Part shown: positions 25,053-32,155 of the stretch, one piece after another
Layout of the letters: each line of letters starts with the position of its first letter
How positions within the stretch are numbered: position 1 is the first letter of the stretch
Source of the DNA: JAOUJD01 sp964353935
GTDB lineage: Bacteria > Pseudomonadota > Gammaproteobacteria > Burkholderiales > Burkholderiaceae_F
Direction of reading: 5' to 3'
Length of the DNA: 32,155 nucleotides
Assembly (NCBI GenBank): GCA_964353935.1
Contig: CAYGXL010000014.1
Span: 1 to 32,155, forward strand
Program-made: the position numbers and the translations under genes
Notes under the pieces: model-generated
What the model was told of the DNA's origin: nothing
The model's input: only the letters and a program-made list of their open reading frames with translations
Databases searched by the model: none

Positions 25053-25523
25053 ATGTCGTCTACGCGCACCACGCGCATCATCGTCAGGAATTCGAAGGTC
25101 CACGGACGCGGCGTGTATGCCGCGCGCAAGCTGAAGGCCGGTGAAAAGGTCATCGAATACCGCGGCGAGCGCATCACCTGGAAGGAGGCCGATCGCAGGC
25201 CGCCCTCCGATCCCGACGATCCGCACCACACGTTCTTCTTCTCGCTGTCCGACGGCAAGACCGTGATCGACGCCGCCTCGCGCGGCAACGCCGCGCGCTG
25301 GATCAACCACGCGTGCGACCCGAACTGCGAGACAGAGGAAACCGACGACGGCCGGGTGTTCATCCAGGCGCTGCGGGACATCAAGCGGGGCGAGGAGCTG
25401 AACTACGACTACGGGCTCGTGATCGACGAGCGAATCACGCCGACGCTGAAGAAGAACTACGCCTGCCGGTGCGGGGCCGCCGACTGCCGTGGCACCATGC
25501 TGAACCTCAAGAGGAAAAGGTAA
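25053..25523 (+). CDS. SET-domain protein-lysine methyltransferase with post-SET motif
   Basis: Predicted SAM-dependent lysine methyltransferase of 156 residues, essentially a lone SET domain. HGRGVYA at 17-23 begins the SAM site; WINHACDPNCE at 83-93 carries the NHxCxPNC motif (Asn85, His86, Cys88, Asn91, Cys92); ELNYDYGL at 115-122 carries the catalytic tyrosines. A post-SET zinc motif CRCGAADC lies at 138-145. All key residues are intact, so it should be active. It starts 57 bp after the spermidine-synthase-like gene, and DUF1993 begins 9 bp after its stop, suggesting co-transcription. The substrate is unknown; the Lys/Ala-rich tail of nearby TopB is one idea. SET proteins are much rarer in bacteria than in eukaryotes, but this stand-alone form recurs in proteobacteria. 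Confidence 0.93.
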   Translation: MSSTRTTRIIVRNSKVHGRGVYAARKLKAGEKVIEYRGERITWKEADRRPPSDPDDPHHTFFFSLSDGKTVIDAASRGNAARWINHACDPNCETEETDDGRVFIQALRDIKRGEELNYDYGLVIDERITPTLKKNYACRCGAADCRGTMLNLKRKR

Positions 25524-25532
25524 GGGGAAGAC

Positions 25533-26039
25533 ATGGCCAACCTGATGTACGCGCTGTCGGCACCGGTGTTCGTGCGCATCCTGCGCAATCTCGAAGGCGT
25601 TCTCGACAAGGGCGCGGCGCATGCGGCCGCCCGCAAGATCGATCCCGCCGTGCTGGTCGGCGCCCGGCTCTTCCCGGACATGTTCCCGCTGTCGACCCAG
25701 GTCCGCATCGCCGGCGATTTCGCAAAGGGCGCGGTGGCCCGGCTGACCGGCGACGAGCCGCCGAAGTACGAGGACAACGAGGTCACCTTCGACGACCTGA
25801 AGGCGCGCATCGCGAAGACCATCGCGTACGTCGAGAGCTTCAAGCCCGAGCAGTTCGAAGGCGCCGACGCGCGCATGGTCACGATGAAGATGCGCGGCGA
25901 GGACAAGGCCTTCGACGGCGTCACCTACCTGGCCAACATCGTCCTGCCCAACTTCTACTTCCACGTCACGACGGCGTACGACATCCTGCGCCACAACGGC
26001 GTCGAGCTGGGCAAGCGGGACTTCACCGGCCCCGTCTGA
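25533..26039 (+). CDS. DUF1993 family protein
   Basis: Cytoplasmic protein of 168 residues matching DUF1993, a family of unknown function with a DinB-like four-helix fold. Typical parts are the N-terminal SAPVFVRILRNLEGVLDK segment, LFPDMFPLSTQVRIA in the middle, and the C-terminal FYFHVTTAYDILRHNGVELG helix with its conserved His. A good ribosome site (AGGGGAAG) precedes the ATG, which lies 9 bp after the SET gene. By analogy with DinB-like proteins it could bind a metal or thiol, but no full metal triad can be assigned by eye. Confidence 0.88.
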   Translation: MANLMYALSAPVFVRILRNLEGVLDKGAAHAAARKIDPAVLVGARLFPDMFPLSTQVRIAGDFAKGAVARLTGDEPPKYEDNEVTFDDLKARIAKTIAYVESFKPEQFEGADARMVTMKMRGEDKAFDGVTYLANIVLPNFYFHVTTAYDILRHNGVELGKRDFTGPV

Positions 26040-26076
26040 GACGAAACTCCGCCGAGCCTGGCTGGTCCAATCGCCG

Positions 26077-26973
26077 ATGCTGCGACTCCTGACCCGTCCC
26101 CTTGCACTGCTGGCCATCGTTCTCGGCCTCGGCGGTGCCTTTGGCGGCTGCTCGTCCCTCGACGAATGGCAGCGCCAGGCCATCTTCAATCCCGCGCGCG
26201 ACAACCCGCGCTGGTTCTCCGAGCCGCTCAGCGGGACGGAAGAGTACGACCTCACGCTGCCGAGCGGCGACCGCATCCACATGTGGCACATCGCCCAGCC
26301 GCAGGGCGCCGCAACCGCACCCACGGTCCTGTACCTCCACGGAGCGCGCTGGAACATGAACGGCAGCGTGTTCCGCATCGCGCGGTGGCACGAGCTGGGC
26401 TTCAACGTCCTCGCCGTCGACTACCGCGGCTTCGGCAGGAGCACCGAGCTGCTGCCGTCGGAAGAGACGGCCACCGAGGACGCGCGCCTGGCATTCGAGG
26501 AGCTCAAGCGGCGCCAGCCTGATCCTGCCAGGAGATACGTCTACGGCCACAGCCTCGGCGGCGCGCTGGCGATCGACCTGGCCGCCGGGGCTCTGAAGGA
26601 CGACCCGGACGTTCTCGCCGGCGTGATCATCGAGTCGACCTTCACGTCGATTCCGGACGTCGTGCGAGGCATGAAGTGGGGCTGGGTGCCGGGCATCCAG
26701 CTGGCGGTGACGCAGCCGTTCGACTCGATGTCCAAGATCCAGCAGGTGCGCGCGCCGCTGCTGGTGCTGCACGGCACGGCCGACCGGGTGGTCCCGCACA
26801 AGATGGCCGACGAGCTGTACGCCGCGGCCGGCAGCAGCGCGAAGAAGCTGGTGAAGATCGAGGGCGGCACGCACTCGGGCTCGAGCCGCACCGGCGGCAC
26901 GGTTTACCGCGATGCCGTGACGGAGTTCGTGCGCCGGCGGGGCTCGGTGACCACGGCCGACAGCGCGCAGTAG
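26077..26973 (+). CDS. Alpha/beta hydrolase, probable lipoprotein (BEM46/YqkD-like)
   Basis: Serine hydrolase of 298 residues. The N-terminus is a hydrophobic leader ending in FGGCSS; Cys25 is a plausible lipid-attachment site, although the -3 residue Phe is not ideal, so membrane anchoring is likely but not certain. Triad: Ser159 in GHSLGG, Asp236 in HGTADRVVP, His266 in GGTHSG. YLHGARWNMNG at 86-96 supplies the oxyanion region, and DYRGFGRS at 115-122 is typical of the BEM46-like group. It starts 37 bp after DUF1993 and ends 10 bp from the convergent GGDEF-EAL gene. The substrate is unknown. Confidence 0.9.
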   Translation: MLRLLTRPLALLAIVLGLGGAFGGCSSLDEWQRQAIFNPARDNPRWFSEPLSGTEEYDLTLPSGDRIHMWHIAQPQGAATAPTVLYLHGARWNMNGSVFRIARWHELGFNVLAVDYRGFGRSTELLPSEETATEDARLAFEELKRRQPDPARRYVYGHSLGGALAIDLAAGALKDDPDVLAGVIIESTFTSIPDVVRGMKWGWVPGIQLAVTQPFDSMSKIQQVRAPLLVLHGTADRVVPHKMADELYAAAGSSAKKLVKIEGGTHSGSSRTGGTVYRDAVTEFVRRRGSVTTADSAQ

Positions 26974-26983
26974 CGCCGCGCCG

Positions 26984-29968
26984 TTACCGGCTGGAGGCTA
27001 CGCGGTCACCCATCAGGAAGCGGATCGGCGCCGGCGGCTTGCGGAAGCCCTTGCGCTCCTGCACGAAGCGGCGGATCGAGAGGTCCTCGATGAACTCCGC
27101 CGACGACTTTGCCGTCACGATGCGTTCGCCTGGCTGGGACTTCGCGATCGCGAAGCCTTGCACGTAGTCGGCGCCGAGCTCGGCGAGCAGTTCCATCGTC
27201 TCGAGGTCCTCGACCCACTCGGCAATGCTCTTCATCCCGAGGTTGTGCGTCAGTTCGATGATCGCCTGCAGGATCGCGACGTTCGCCGGATGCGAGCTGG
27301 CGCCCTTGATGAAGGCACCGTCGATCTTGAGCGCGTCGGCCGGCAGGTCGCGCAAGTAGGTGAAGGAGGAGTAGCCGGCACCGAAGTCGTCGAGCGCGAT
27401 CTTCGCGCCCAGGGACTTCGCCCGGTCGATGAAGCGCCCGGTGTTCTGCAGGTCGTGCAGCGCCACGCTCTCGGTGACTTCCAGGCACAGCAGCGACGCC
27501 GCCAGCGGGTGCGACGACAGCATCGCGAACGCGTCCTCGACGAAGCGCTCGTCGTTCAGGGAACTGCCGCTCAGGTTGACGCAGATGAAGTGAGTGGCGG
27601 TGAAGCGCGGCCGGTTCTGCTCGATCCAGATCAGCGTCTTCTCGAGAACCCAGCGATCGATGATCGCCATGCGCCCGTTGTTGTCGGCCGCGCTGATGAA
27701 CTTGCTCGGGAGGATCACGTTGTTGTCCCGGTCGCGCATCCGCAGCAGCACTTCGAAGTTCAACGAGTCGAACGGCCGGTCCAGCGACATGATCGGCTGC
27801 ATCTCGAGGAACAGGCCGTCGTCCTCCAGCCCCTGGCCGATCCGCTCGATCAGCCGCAGTTCCTCGATGCGCTCGCGGAACAGTTCGCTGCTCAGTTCGT
27901 ACGCGACGACGTGTCCCTGTTGGCCCGTCTTGGCCTCGCGGCAGGCGCGGTCCGCGGTGGCGACGGCGTCGCGGAAGCTGATCTCGCGGTCGAGCTCGAT
28001 CAATCCGATCGAGCCCTTCACCTGGAAGGCCTTGTCCCCGATCTTGAAGGGCAGGTCCTCGATCGCCTGGACCAGCGCCGCGCAGAGGGTGCGCGCCCGA
28101 ACGATCGGCGCGTCGTGGAAGAGGATGACGAACTCGTCGCCGCCGACACGGGCGAAGGACTCGGCCTCGGCCAGGTGCGACTTGACCCGCTCGCACAACT
28201 GGCGCAGGACTTCGTCGCCGGCCGGATGGCCGTACAGGTCATTGATCAGCTTGAAGCGGTCGAGGTCGAGGTAGGCGAGCGCCGCCGGGCGCGGGGTCCG
28301 GCGCCGCGCCAGCCGCGCGAAATTCATCTCGATGCCACGGCGGTTGAGGATGCCGGTCAGCGGGTCGTGGTCGGCGAGGAACCGCAGTCGGTCGTTCGCG
28401 GTCTTGCGCTCCGTCACGTCCTGCAGCGAACCCTCGACCACGTCGCCGGACCGGGTCGCGTGGACCACGTACCAGCGCTCTTCGCCCGTCAGCGCCGACC
28501 GGTGCACCTCGAGTTCCCGCACCGAGTGCGAGCTGACGTCGATGACGGTCTTCCAGTCGTGGTCCGGGAAGAGATCCGGCCACGTCGCGCGCTTCGCGGC
28601 CTCGCGGCCGAGACCCACGATCGTGCGGAACGCCGGATTCGTCTGCACCAGCGTCCCGTTCTCGTCGGCGGTGAACAGTCCGATCGGAATCGCCTTGTAG
28701 GTCGACGCGAGCTTGCTCGACGCGCGCAGCGATTCCGCTTCCGCCGCCACCCGCTTGTCCCGCTCGGCGCGGAACTGCGCGGCGATGGCCAGCGCCGCCA
28801 GCAGGCTCGACGCGAGCGCCGCCGTGACGCTGTTGACCGCACCGATCAGCACCTTGATGCCGAACGCCGCGGCGAGCACCTCGTACAGGCCCGACACGAG
28901 GGTGAGCGCGAGGGACGCGCCGTACCACATCGCCACCGGGCTGCGCGCGCTGCGCAGGATGCGCAACAGCAGGAAGGCGATGATCGATACGCCGAAGGCC
29001 ACCGACGCCCACATGATCGGCAGGAAGATCGCGAACGGCGCCACGAACGCGGACACCATCAGCAGGACTCCCGACCACTGGACCGGCACGAGCATCCAGC
29101 GCTCGCGAAGCTGCTTGAGGTCGGCGTCGAACAGCCGGCCGAACAGCGCGATGGTCAGCAGGCAGTAGGCAGCGATGCCTGCCTTTCGCATCGGCAGGAT
29201 CAGCGATTCGGGCACGACCCGGCCAAACCAGGTCCAGTCGAAACCCGCGGAAATGGCGGCGAGCTGGAAGTTGGCAACCAGCCAGCCGGCGAACAGCACG
29301 TAGATCCATTCCCGATTGATGAGCGCAACCAGGAACACGAACGCGGCCAGGATGAGCGAGCCGCCTTCGAGCAGTCCCGACGACCGGTGGAAGGCGGCGA
29401 CCGCCGTGGCGAATTCCGCCGTGTTCCAGCGCTCGACCCGAACTCGTGCGGGGCCTTCGAACCGGCTTTCGCATAGCAGGGCGGACGGCGCCTGCGTGAC
29501 GGCCAGGTCGATTGCGAAGCCCGACCTCGCCACCCGCACCGGTCCTTCGAACCGCTCGCGGTCAGCCGACGCGAGGGGCGTCTTCAGGTTCGCCGTGTCC
29601 CAGCATGTCAGCTTCACCGCGTGGCGGGACGGGAAGGCGACGGTTGTCGTGTGGTGGTCCGTGCCGTGCAGGTCGACCAGCATCCAGAACGGCCGCGTCG
29701 ACAGGCGCGTGTCGGCATGGGGCATCGGCGCGACGGCGTCGACCAGCGGCAGCATGCGGGCCGGCGTCTGTCCCGGCTCCGCCTCGAGCACCTTCACCGG
29801 TGTTGCGGCGGGATCCTCGGGCGAGTAGCGGTCCTGCCAGAAGATCACCGATATCAACGTGAGCACGGTCAGCAGGACCGGCATCGCGCCCATTGCGAAG
29901 ATGTGCAGCGCGCGCGCGGCCAGGCCCGCGTCGGGCTCCGCCTTGAGCAGCGCCAAAGCGCGTTTCAT
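26984..29968 (-). CDS. Membrane GGDEF-EAL protein with PAS domain and 7TM-type sensor
   Basis: Bifunctional-type cyclic-di-GMP protein of 994 residues. An N-terminal helix (about 25-44) and a periplasmic region (about 45-200) precede seven hydrophobic helices (about 203-400), the 7TMR-DISM layout. A PAS domain (about 420-520) leads to GGDEF (about 530-690, intact GGDEF at 609-613) and EAL (about 715-965). The EAL site keeps its catalytic set: ExLxR as EVLLR (739-743), Asn in CVNLSG, EVTES, Asp860-Asp861 in DDFGAGYSS, Lys in LKIDG, Glu in AEWVE (916-920) and Gln in YVQGF. No RxxD inhibitory site precedes GGDEF. Phosphodiesterase activity is therefore likely and cyclase activity possible. The periplasmic part may sense a ligand. 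It lies 151 bp downstream of the FeeM-like gene on the same strand. Confidence 0.94.
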   Translation of the reverse strand: MKRALALLKAEPDAGLAARALHIFAMGAMPVLLTVLTLISVIFWQDRYSPEDPAATPVKVLEAEPGQTPARMLPLVDAVAPMPHADTRLSTRPFWMLVDLHGTDHHTTTVAFPSRHAVKLTCWDTANLKTPLASADRERFEGPVRVARSGFAIDLAVTQAPSALLCESRFEGPARVRVERWNTAEFATAVAAFHRSSGLLEGGSLILAAFVFLVALINREWIYVLFAGWLVANFQLAAISAGFDWTWFGRVVPESLILPMRKAGIAAYCLLTIALFGRLFDADLKQLRERWMLVPVQWSGVLLMVSAFVAPFAIFLPIMWASVAFGVSIIAFLLLRILRSARSPVAMWYGASLALTLVSGLYEVLAAAFGIKVLIGAVNSVTAALASSLLAALAIAAQFRAERDKRVAAEAESLRASSKLASTYKAIPIGLFTADENGTLVQTNPAFRTIVGLGREAAKRATWPDLFPDHDWKTVIDVSSHSVRELEVHRSALTGEERWYVVHATRSGDVVEGSLQDVTERKTANDRLRFLADHDPLTGILNRRGIEMNFARLARRRTPRPAALAYLDLDRFKLINDLYGHPAGDEVLRQLCERVKSHLAEAESFARVGGDEFVILFHDAPIVRARTLCAALVQAIEDLPFKIGDKAFQVKGSIGLIELDREISFRDAVATADRACREAKTGQQGHVVAYELSSELFRERIEELRLIERIGQGLEDDGLFLEMQPIMSLDRPFDSLNFEVLLRMRDRDNNVILPSKFISAADNNGRMAIIDRWVLEKTLIWIEQNRPRFTATHFICVNLSGSSLNDERFVEDAFAMLSSHPLAASLLCLEVTESVALHDLQNTGRFIDRAKSLGAKIALDDFGAGYSSFTYLRDLPADALKIDGAFIKGASSHPANVAILQAIIELTHNLGMKSIAEWVEDLETMELLAELGADYVQGFAIAKSQPGERIVTAKSSAEFIEDLSIRRFVQERKGFRKPPAPIRFLMGDRVASSR

Positions 29969-30119
29969 CGCGACGCGGCTCCCGCCCGGCGGGCGTCCAC
30001 GATCGACAGCGCTCGTTGATGGGGCCGTCGGGTCACGGTCCGCTCTTTCCTCGTGTGGTTCGGCAGGCGCGCGAACACGGTCGAAGCCGGCCGCGGTCTA
30101 CCTCAACCGTGAGGATGGC

Positions 30120-30953
30120 TCAGAGCGCCGGGAGTCGATCCCGGTAATAGGCGGTGTTTGGGACCGCACTTGGGCCGGGGATTCCGACGTGGATGTCCGG
30201 ATGGAGCGTGAGGCCCATGAAGGCGTACATCGAGTGGCCGACGGTCCGCCAGCGGGCTTCGGCGGTGGCCACATTGAACGCGAGGGCCCGGTGAGGAATG
30301 TTTGCCGAGTGCCTGAGCGGGACGAAGGCCCCGCCGGGGACGACGTCCTCGAACAGCAGTGACAGGTAGATGCGGTCCAGCGGCGGCCGCGCGCAGACGA
30401 CCATCCACTCGACGTCCTGCTCCAGGCAGAACTGGAAGAACGCCTTGAACATCACCTGCGTCACGAACCGGCCACGCACGGTGTCGGCCAGCGCGAGACG
30501 CGTTGCCTCGGCCAGCTTGCGGCCCTGCAGCCAGCCAGGCAGTTCGATCGAGCGCTCGAGCGCAAGCGGGCCGAACTCGTTGACCTGCAGCCGGACCGTT
30601 GCGAGCGGACTGCGATCGAGGCGGTTTTCGGCCAGCAGCACCGTATAGCCGGGCTCGGTGTCGGCCGGCTCCGGCGCGGTCAGGCGGCGGCCCAGTTCGG
30701 GAAGGTGGCGCGAATACGCCTCGTAGCGGATGGCCACGGCCTTGAACAGGTCGTCCTGCGTTTCCACCCGCCGGACTTCGAAGGCCAGCCGTTCGGTGCC
30801 GACGCGGACCGATCCGTCTTCATTGAACGCGCCGACGAACTTCTCGGGGAACGGGAGCGTCGGGACGGGGTCCCGGAACGCCCGGGCCTGCGGAACCGTC
30901 GGTTGTTCAACAGCCAGCGGCACGATGCCGAGCGGTGACTCGCCAACTTCCAT
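30120..30953 (-). CDS. FeeM-like GNAT acyltransferase (N-acyl amino acid synthase / autoinducer synthase superfamily)
   Basis: Protein of 277 residues resembling the N-acyl amino acid synthase FeeM family, GNAT-fold enzymes related to acyl-homoserine-lactone synthases that join an acyl group from acyl-ACP to an amino acid. Visible family pattern: FEVRRVETQDDLFKAVAIRY (about 58-77, the N-terminal helix region), LLAEN and ATVRLQV strands (about 106-124), and the conserved E-x-[ST]-R motif as EATR (149-152), followed by a long helix and VVCARPPLDRIY (185-196). The first 35 residues are Pro-rich and probably disordered. The start at 30953 has no clear Shine-Dalgarno and is less certain. The product, substrate and role are not shown. 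PEP-CTERM-associated acyltransferases are a close alternative family. Confidence 0.78.
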   Translation of the reverse strand: MEVGESPLGIVPLAVEQPTVPQARAFRDPVPTLPFPEKFVGAFNEDGSVRVGTERLAFEVRRVETQDDLFKAVAIRYEAYSRHLPELGRRLTAPEPADTEPGYTVLLAENRLDRSPLATVRLQVNEFGPLALERSIELPGWLQGRKLAEATRLALADTVRGRFVTQVMFKAFFQFCLEQDVEWMVVCARPPLDRIYLSLLFEDVVPGGAFVPLRHSANIPHRALAFNVATAEARWRTVGHSMYAFMGLTLHPDIHVGIPGPSAVPNTAYYRDRLPAL

Positions 30954-31324
30954 GGGATGCTGCTGCTGCCGTGAGCCGGGACGAATCCATTGTCGCGGCA
31001 GCTATTCGCGGCCAACAAGAAATTCTGCAAACCTGGCAGGAATTTAGACTGCTCTGTTGCGATTTCACCTCAGGTATGCGGCGAGGCCCGTCGCTCAGGG
31101 CCCGGATGCACCGGGATCGATCGCCTCGATGCTCGGGTAACGCGGCGTCCCCGGTGCACGGTCGAAGCCGCGCGACGCGCTTTCCGAACCGCAGCGCCGG
31201 AATCGCTCCGCGGGGGTGTGTGGGCGGCTGCCGCGGCTCCTGTCAAAGGGAGCAAGCTTCCCCCCATGTCGACCCGGCGCCCGCCGCAATCCCGCAGGAT
31301 ACGATCGACCGTTCTGACGGACCG
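30954..31324. promoter_or_regulatory. Divergent intergenic region between the FeeM-like gene and the copper ATPase gene
   Basis: 371 bp with no convincing gene. A locally AT-richer patch (about 31008-31070) is the likeliest promoter area for the FeeM-like gene, but no good -35/-10 pair could be assigned. Near the ATPase gene GGGAGC (31248-31253) and GCTTCCC (31256-31262) form an imperfect dyad that faintly recalls MerR/CueR-type operators; the match is too weak to call. Confidence 0.35.
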
Positions 31325-32155
31325 ATGACCATGGATCGCGCTTCCCATGCCTCCCTTGGCGGCGCCCCCTCGACCGGGCCGGGGCTCCGCATGGTGCTGC
31401 CCGTGCGGGGCATGACATGCGCCAGTTGCGTCGCGCACGTCGAGAAGGCGCTCGCGCAGGTGCCGGGGGTGCAGAAGGTTGCCGTGAACCTCGCCACGGA
31501 GTCCGCGGCGGTCGAAGGGGTTGGCCTGGACGCCGCCGCGCTCACCGGCGCGGTCAGCGCCGCCGGCTACGAGGTGCCGGGGCAGCACCTGCGCTTCGCG
31601 GTGCAGGGCATGACCTGCGCCTCGTGCGTTTCGCGCATCGAGCACGCGCTCGGGAAAGTGCCGGGCGTGCTGAAGGCGAACGTCAACCTCGGCACGGAAA
31701 CGGCGACGGTCGACCTCGTGTCCGGCGCCGCCAGCGTCCGCGACCTGCTCGCGGCGATCGACGCGGCGGGCTATCGGGCATCGCTGATCGCCGACTCCGG
31801 GCAGGGCGAGGCCGTGGCCTTGGACGCGACCGCCGGGCTGCGTCGCGACGCGCTGCTGGCGATCGCGCTCGCGCTGCCGCTGCTGCTCGGCTCGCACCTG
31901 TCGCTCGTCGGCGTCGACTGGATGATGCCGGCGTGGATGCAGTGGCTGCTCGCCACCCCGGTGCAGTTCTGGTGCGCGCGCCGCTTCTACGTGGCGGCGG
32001 CCAGGGCGGTGCGCGCGCGGACCGGCAACATGGACCTGCTGGTGTCGCTCGGCACGCTGGCCGCCTATGGCCTGTCGCTCTACCTCTGGATCGACGGCGG
32101 CCGGACACACGGCCTCGGGCACATGCAGCACCTTTACTTCGAAGCGGCCGCGGTC
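31325..32155 (+). CDS. copA: Copper-translocating P1B-type ATPase, N-terminal part (cut by window edge)
   Basis: N-terminal 277 residues of a heavy-metal pump that exports Cu(I) from the cytoplasm. Two HMA domains each carry GMTCASC, at about residues 29-35 and 97-103, the Cu(I)-binding CxxC type. After a linker come membrane helices (about 178-198, 205-222, 243-258), with TGNMDLLVSLG near residue 237 typical of CopA. The CPC ion-binding motif, the DKTG phosphorylation site and the stop lie beyond the window, so metal specificity rests on the tandem HMA domains and overall similarity. ATGs at 31325 and 31331 are both in frame; the first is taken, without a clear ribosome site for either. The frame is open to the last base. 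Confidence 0.93.
   Translation, partial: MTMDRASHASLGGAPSTGPGLRMVLPVRGMTCASCVAHVEKALAQVPGVQKVAVNLATESAAVEGVGLDAAALTGAVSAAGYEVPGQHLRFAVQGMTCASCVSRIEHALGKVPGVLKANVNLGTETATVDLVSGAASVRDLLAAIDAAGYRASLIADSGQGEAVALDATAGLRRDALLAIALALPLLLGSHLSLVGVDWMMPAWMQWLLATPVQFWCARRFYVAAARAVRARTGNMDLLVSLGTLAAYGLSLYLWIDGGRTHGLGHMQHLYFEAAAV

Noticed and set aside
27158..29476. Plus-strand open frame of about 772 codons opposite the GGDEF-EAL gene
   Set aside because: Antisense artefact; the minus strand encodes intact GGDEF and EAL motifs.
30120..30953. LuxI-type acyl-homoserine-lactone synthase
   Set aside because: The conserved LuxI N-terminal Arg/Trp pattern is not seen; the E-x-[ST]-R motif and overall layout fit the FeeM-like branch better.
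31248..31262. Imperfect dyad resembling a CueR/MerR operator before copA
   Set aside because: The half-sites do not match the CueR consensus well and no -35/-10 pair with 19-20 bp spacing could be placed around it.
1..32155. tRNA or rRNA genes, CRISPR arrays, insertion sequences, attachment sites
   Set aside because: None was recognised by eye: no transposase-like frame, no spaced direct repeats, no cloverleaf-like sequence. A covariance-model search would be needed to exclude small RNAs.

Overview
This is high-GC DNA with dense, co-oriented genes and the gene order of a betaproteobacterial chromosome, most likely Burkholderiales or a relative. The diagnostic blocks are fmt-rsmB-DUF4390-ntrY-ntrX-trkA on the minus strand and LysM protein-dprA-smg-topB on the plus strand. 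A run of exactly 100 N (3735-3834) shows the window is a scaffold. No rRNA, tRNA, insertion sequence, phage gene or CRISPR array was seen.

Layout. 1-3734 (minus): a TRAP transporter (substrate-binding protein with a Tat signal, small permease, unusually long large permease), cut by the window edge on one side and the N gap on the other. 3840-11517 (minus): trkA, a short NtrX-like regulator, NtrY-like kinase, secreted DUF4390 protein, rsmB and fmt, largely translationally coupled. 11628-13999 (plus): a WS/DGAT-type acyltransferase coupled to an alpha/beta hydrolase. 13986-15922 (minus): a LytTR response regulator and its LytS/AlgZ-type kinase. 16018-16527 (minus): def. The acyltransferase/hydrolase and LytSR pairs therefore sit between def and fmt, which are usually adjacent. 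16875-22590 (plus): LysM protein, dprA, smg and topoisomerase III with a histone-H1-like tail. 22619-26973 (plus): DUF2905, a membrane-fused spermidine-synthase-like protein, a SET-domain methyltransferase, DUF1993 and a probable lipoprotein hydrolase. 26984-30953 (minus): a GGDEF-EAL membrane protein and a FeeM-like N-acyltransferase. 31325-32155 (plus): the N-terminal part of a copper-type P1B ATPase.

How the genes work together. Def and Fmt act at opposite ends of the formyl-methionine cycle and RsmB modifies 16S rRNA, so the core is translation housekeeping. NtrY/NtrX and TrkA add membrane sensing and potassium uptake control. DprA, Smg and TopB form a DNA-processing group. The accessory parts are TRAP uptake, wax-ester/triacylglycerol-type lipid synthesis, a FeeM-like acyl-amino-acid enzyme beside a c-di-GMP protein, and copper export.

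No clearly new multi-gene system stands out. The best leads are the structured leader with a terminator-like hairpin directly before topB, the SET methyltransferase near the H1-like tail of TopB, the four-gene insertion between def and fmt, and the FeeM-like enzyme beside the GGDEF-EAL protein.
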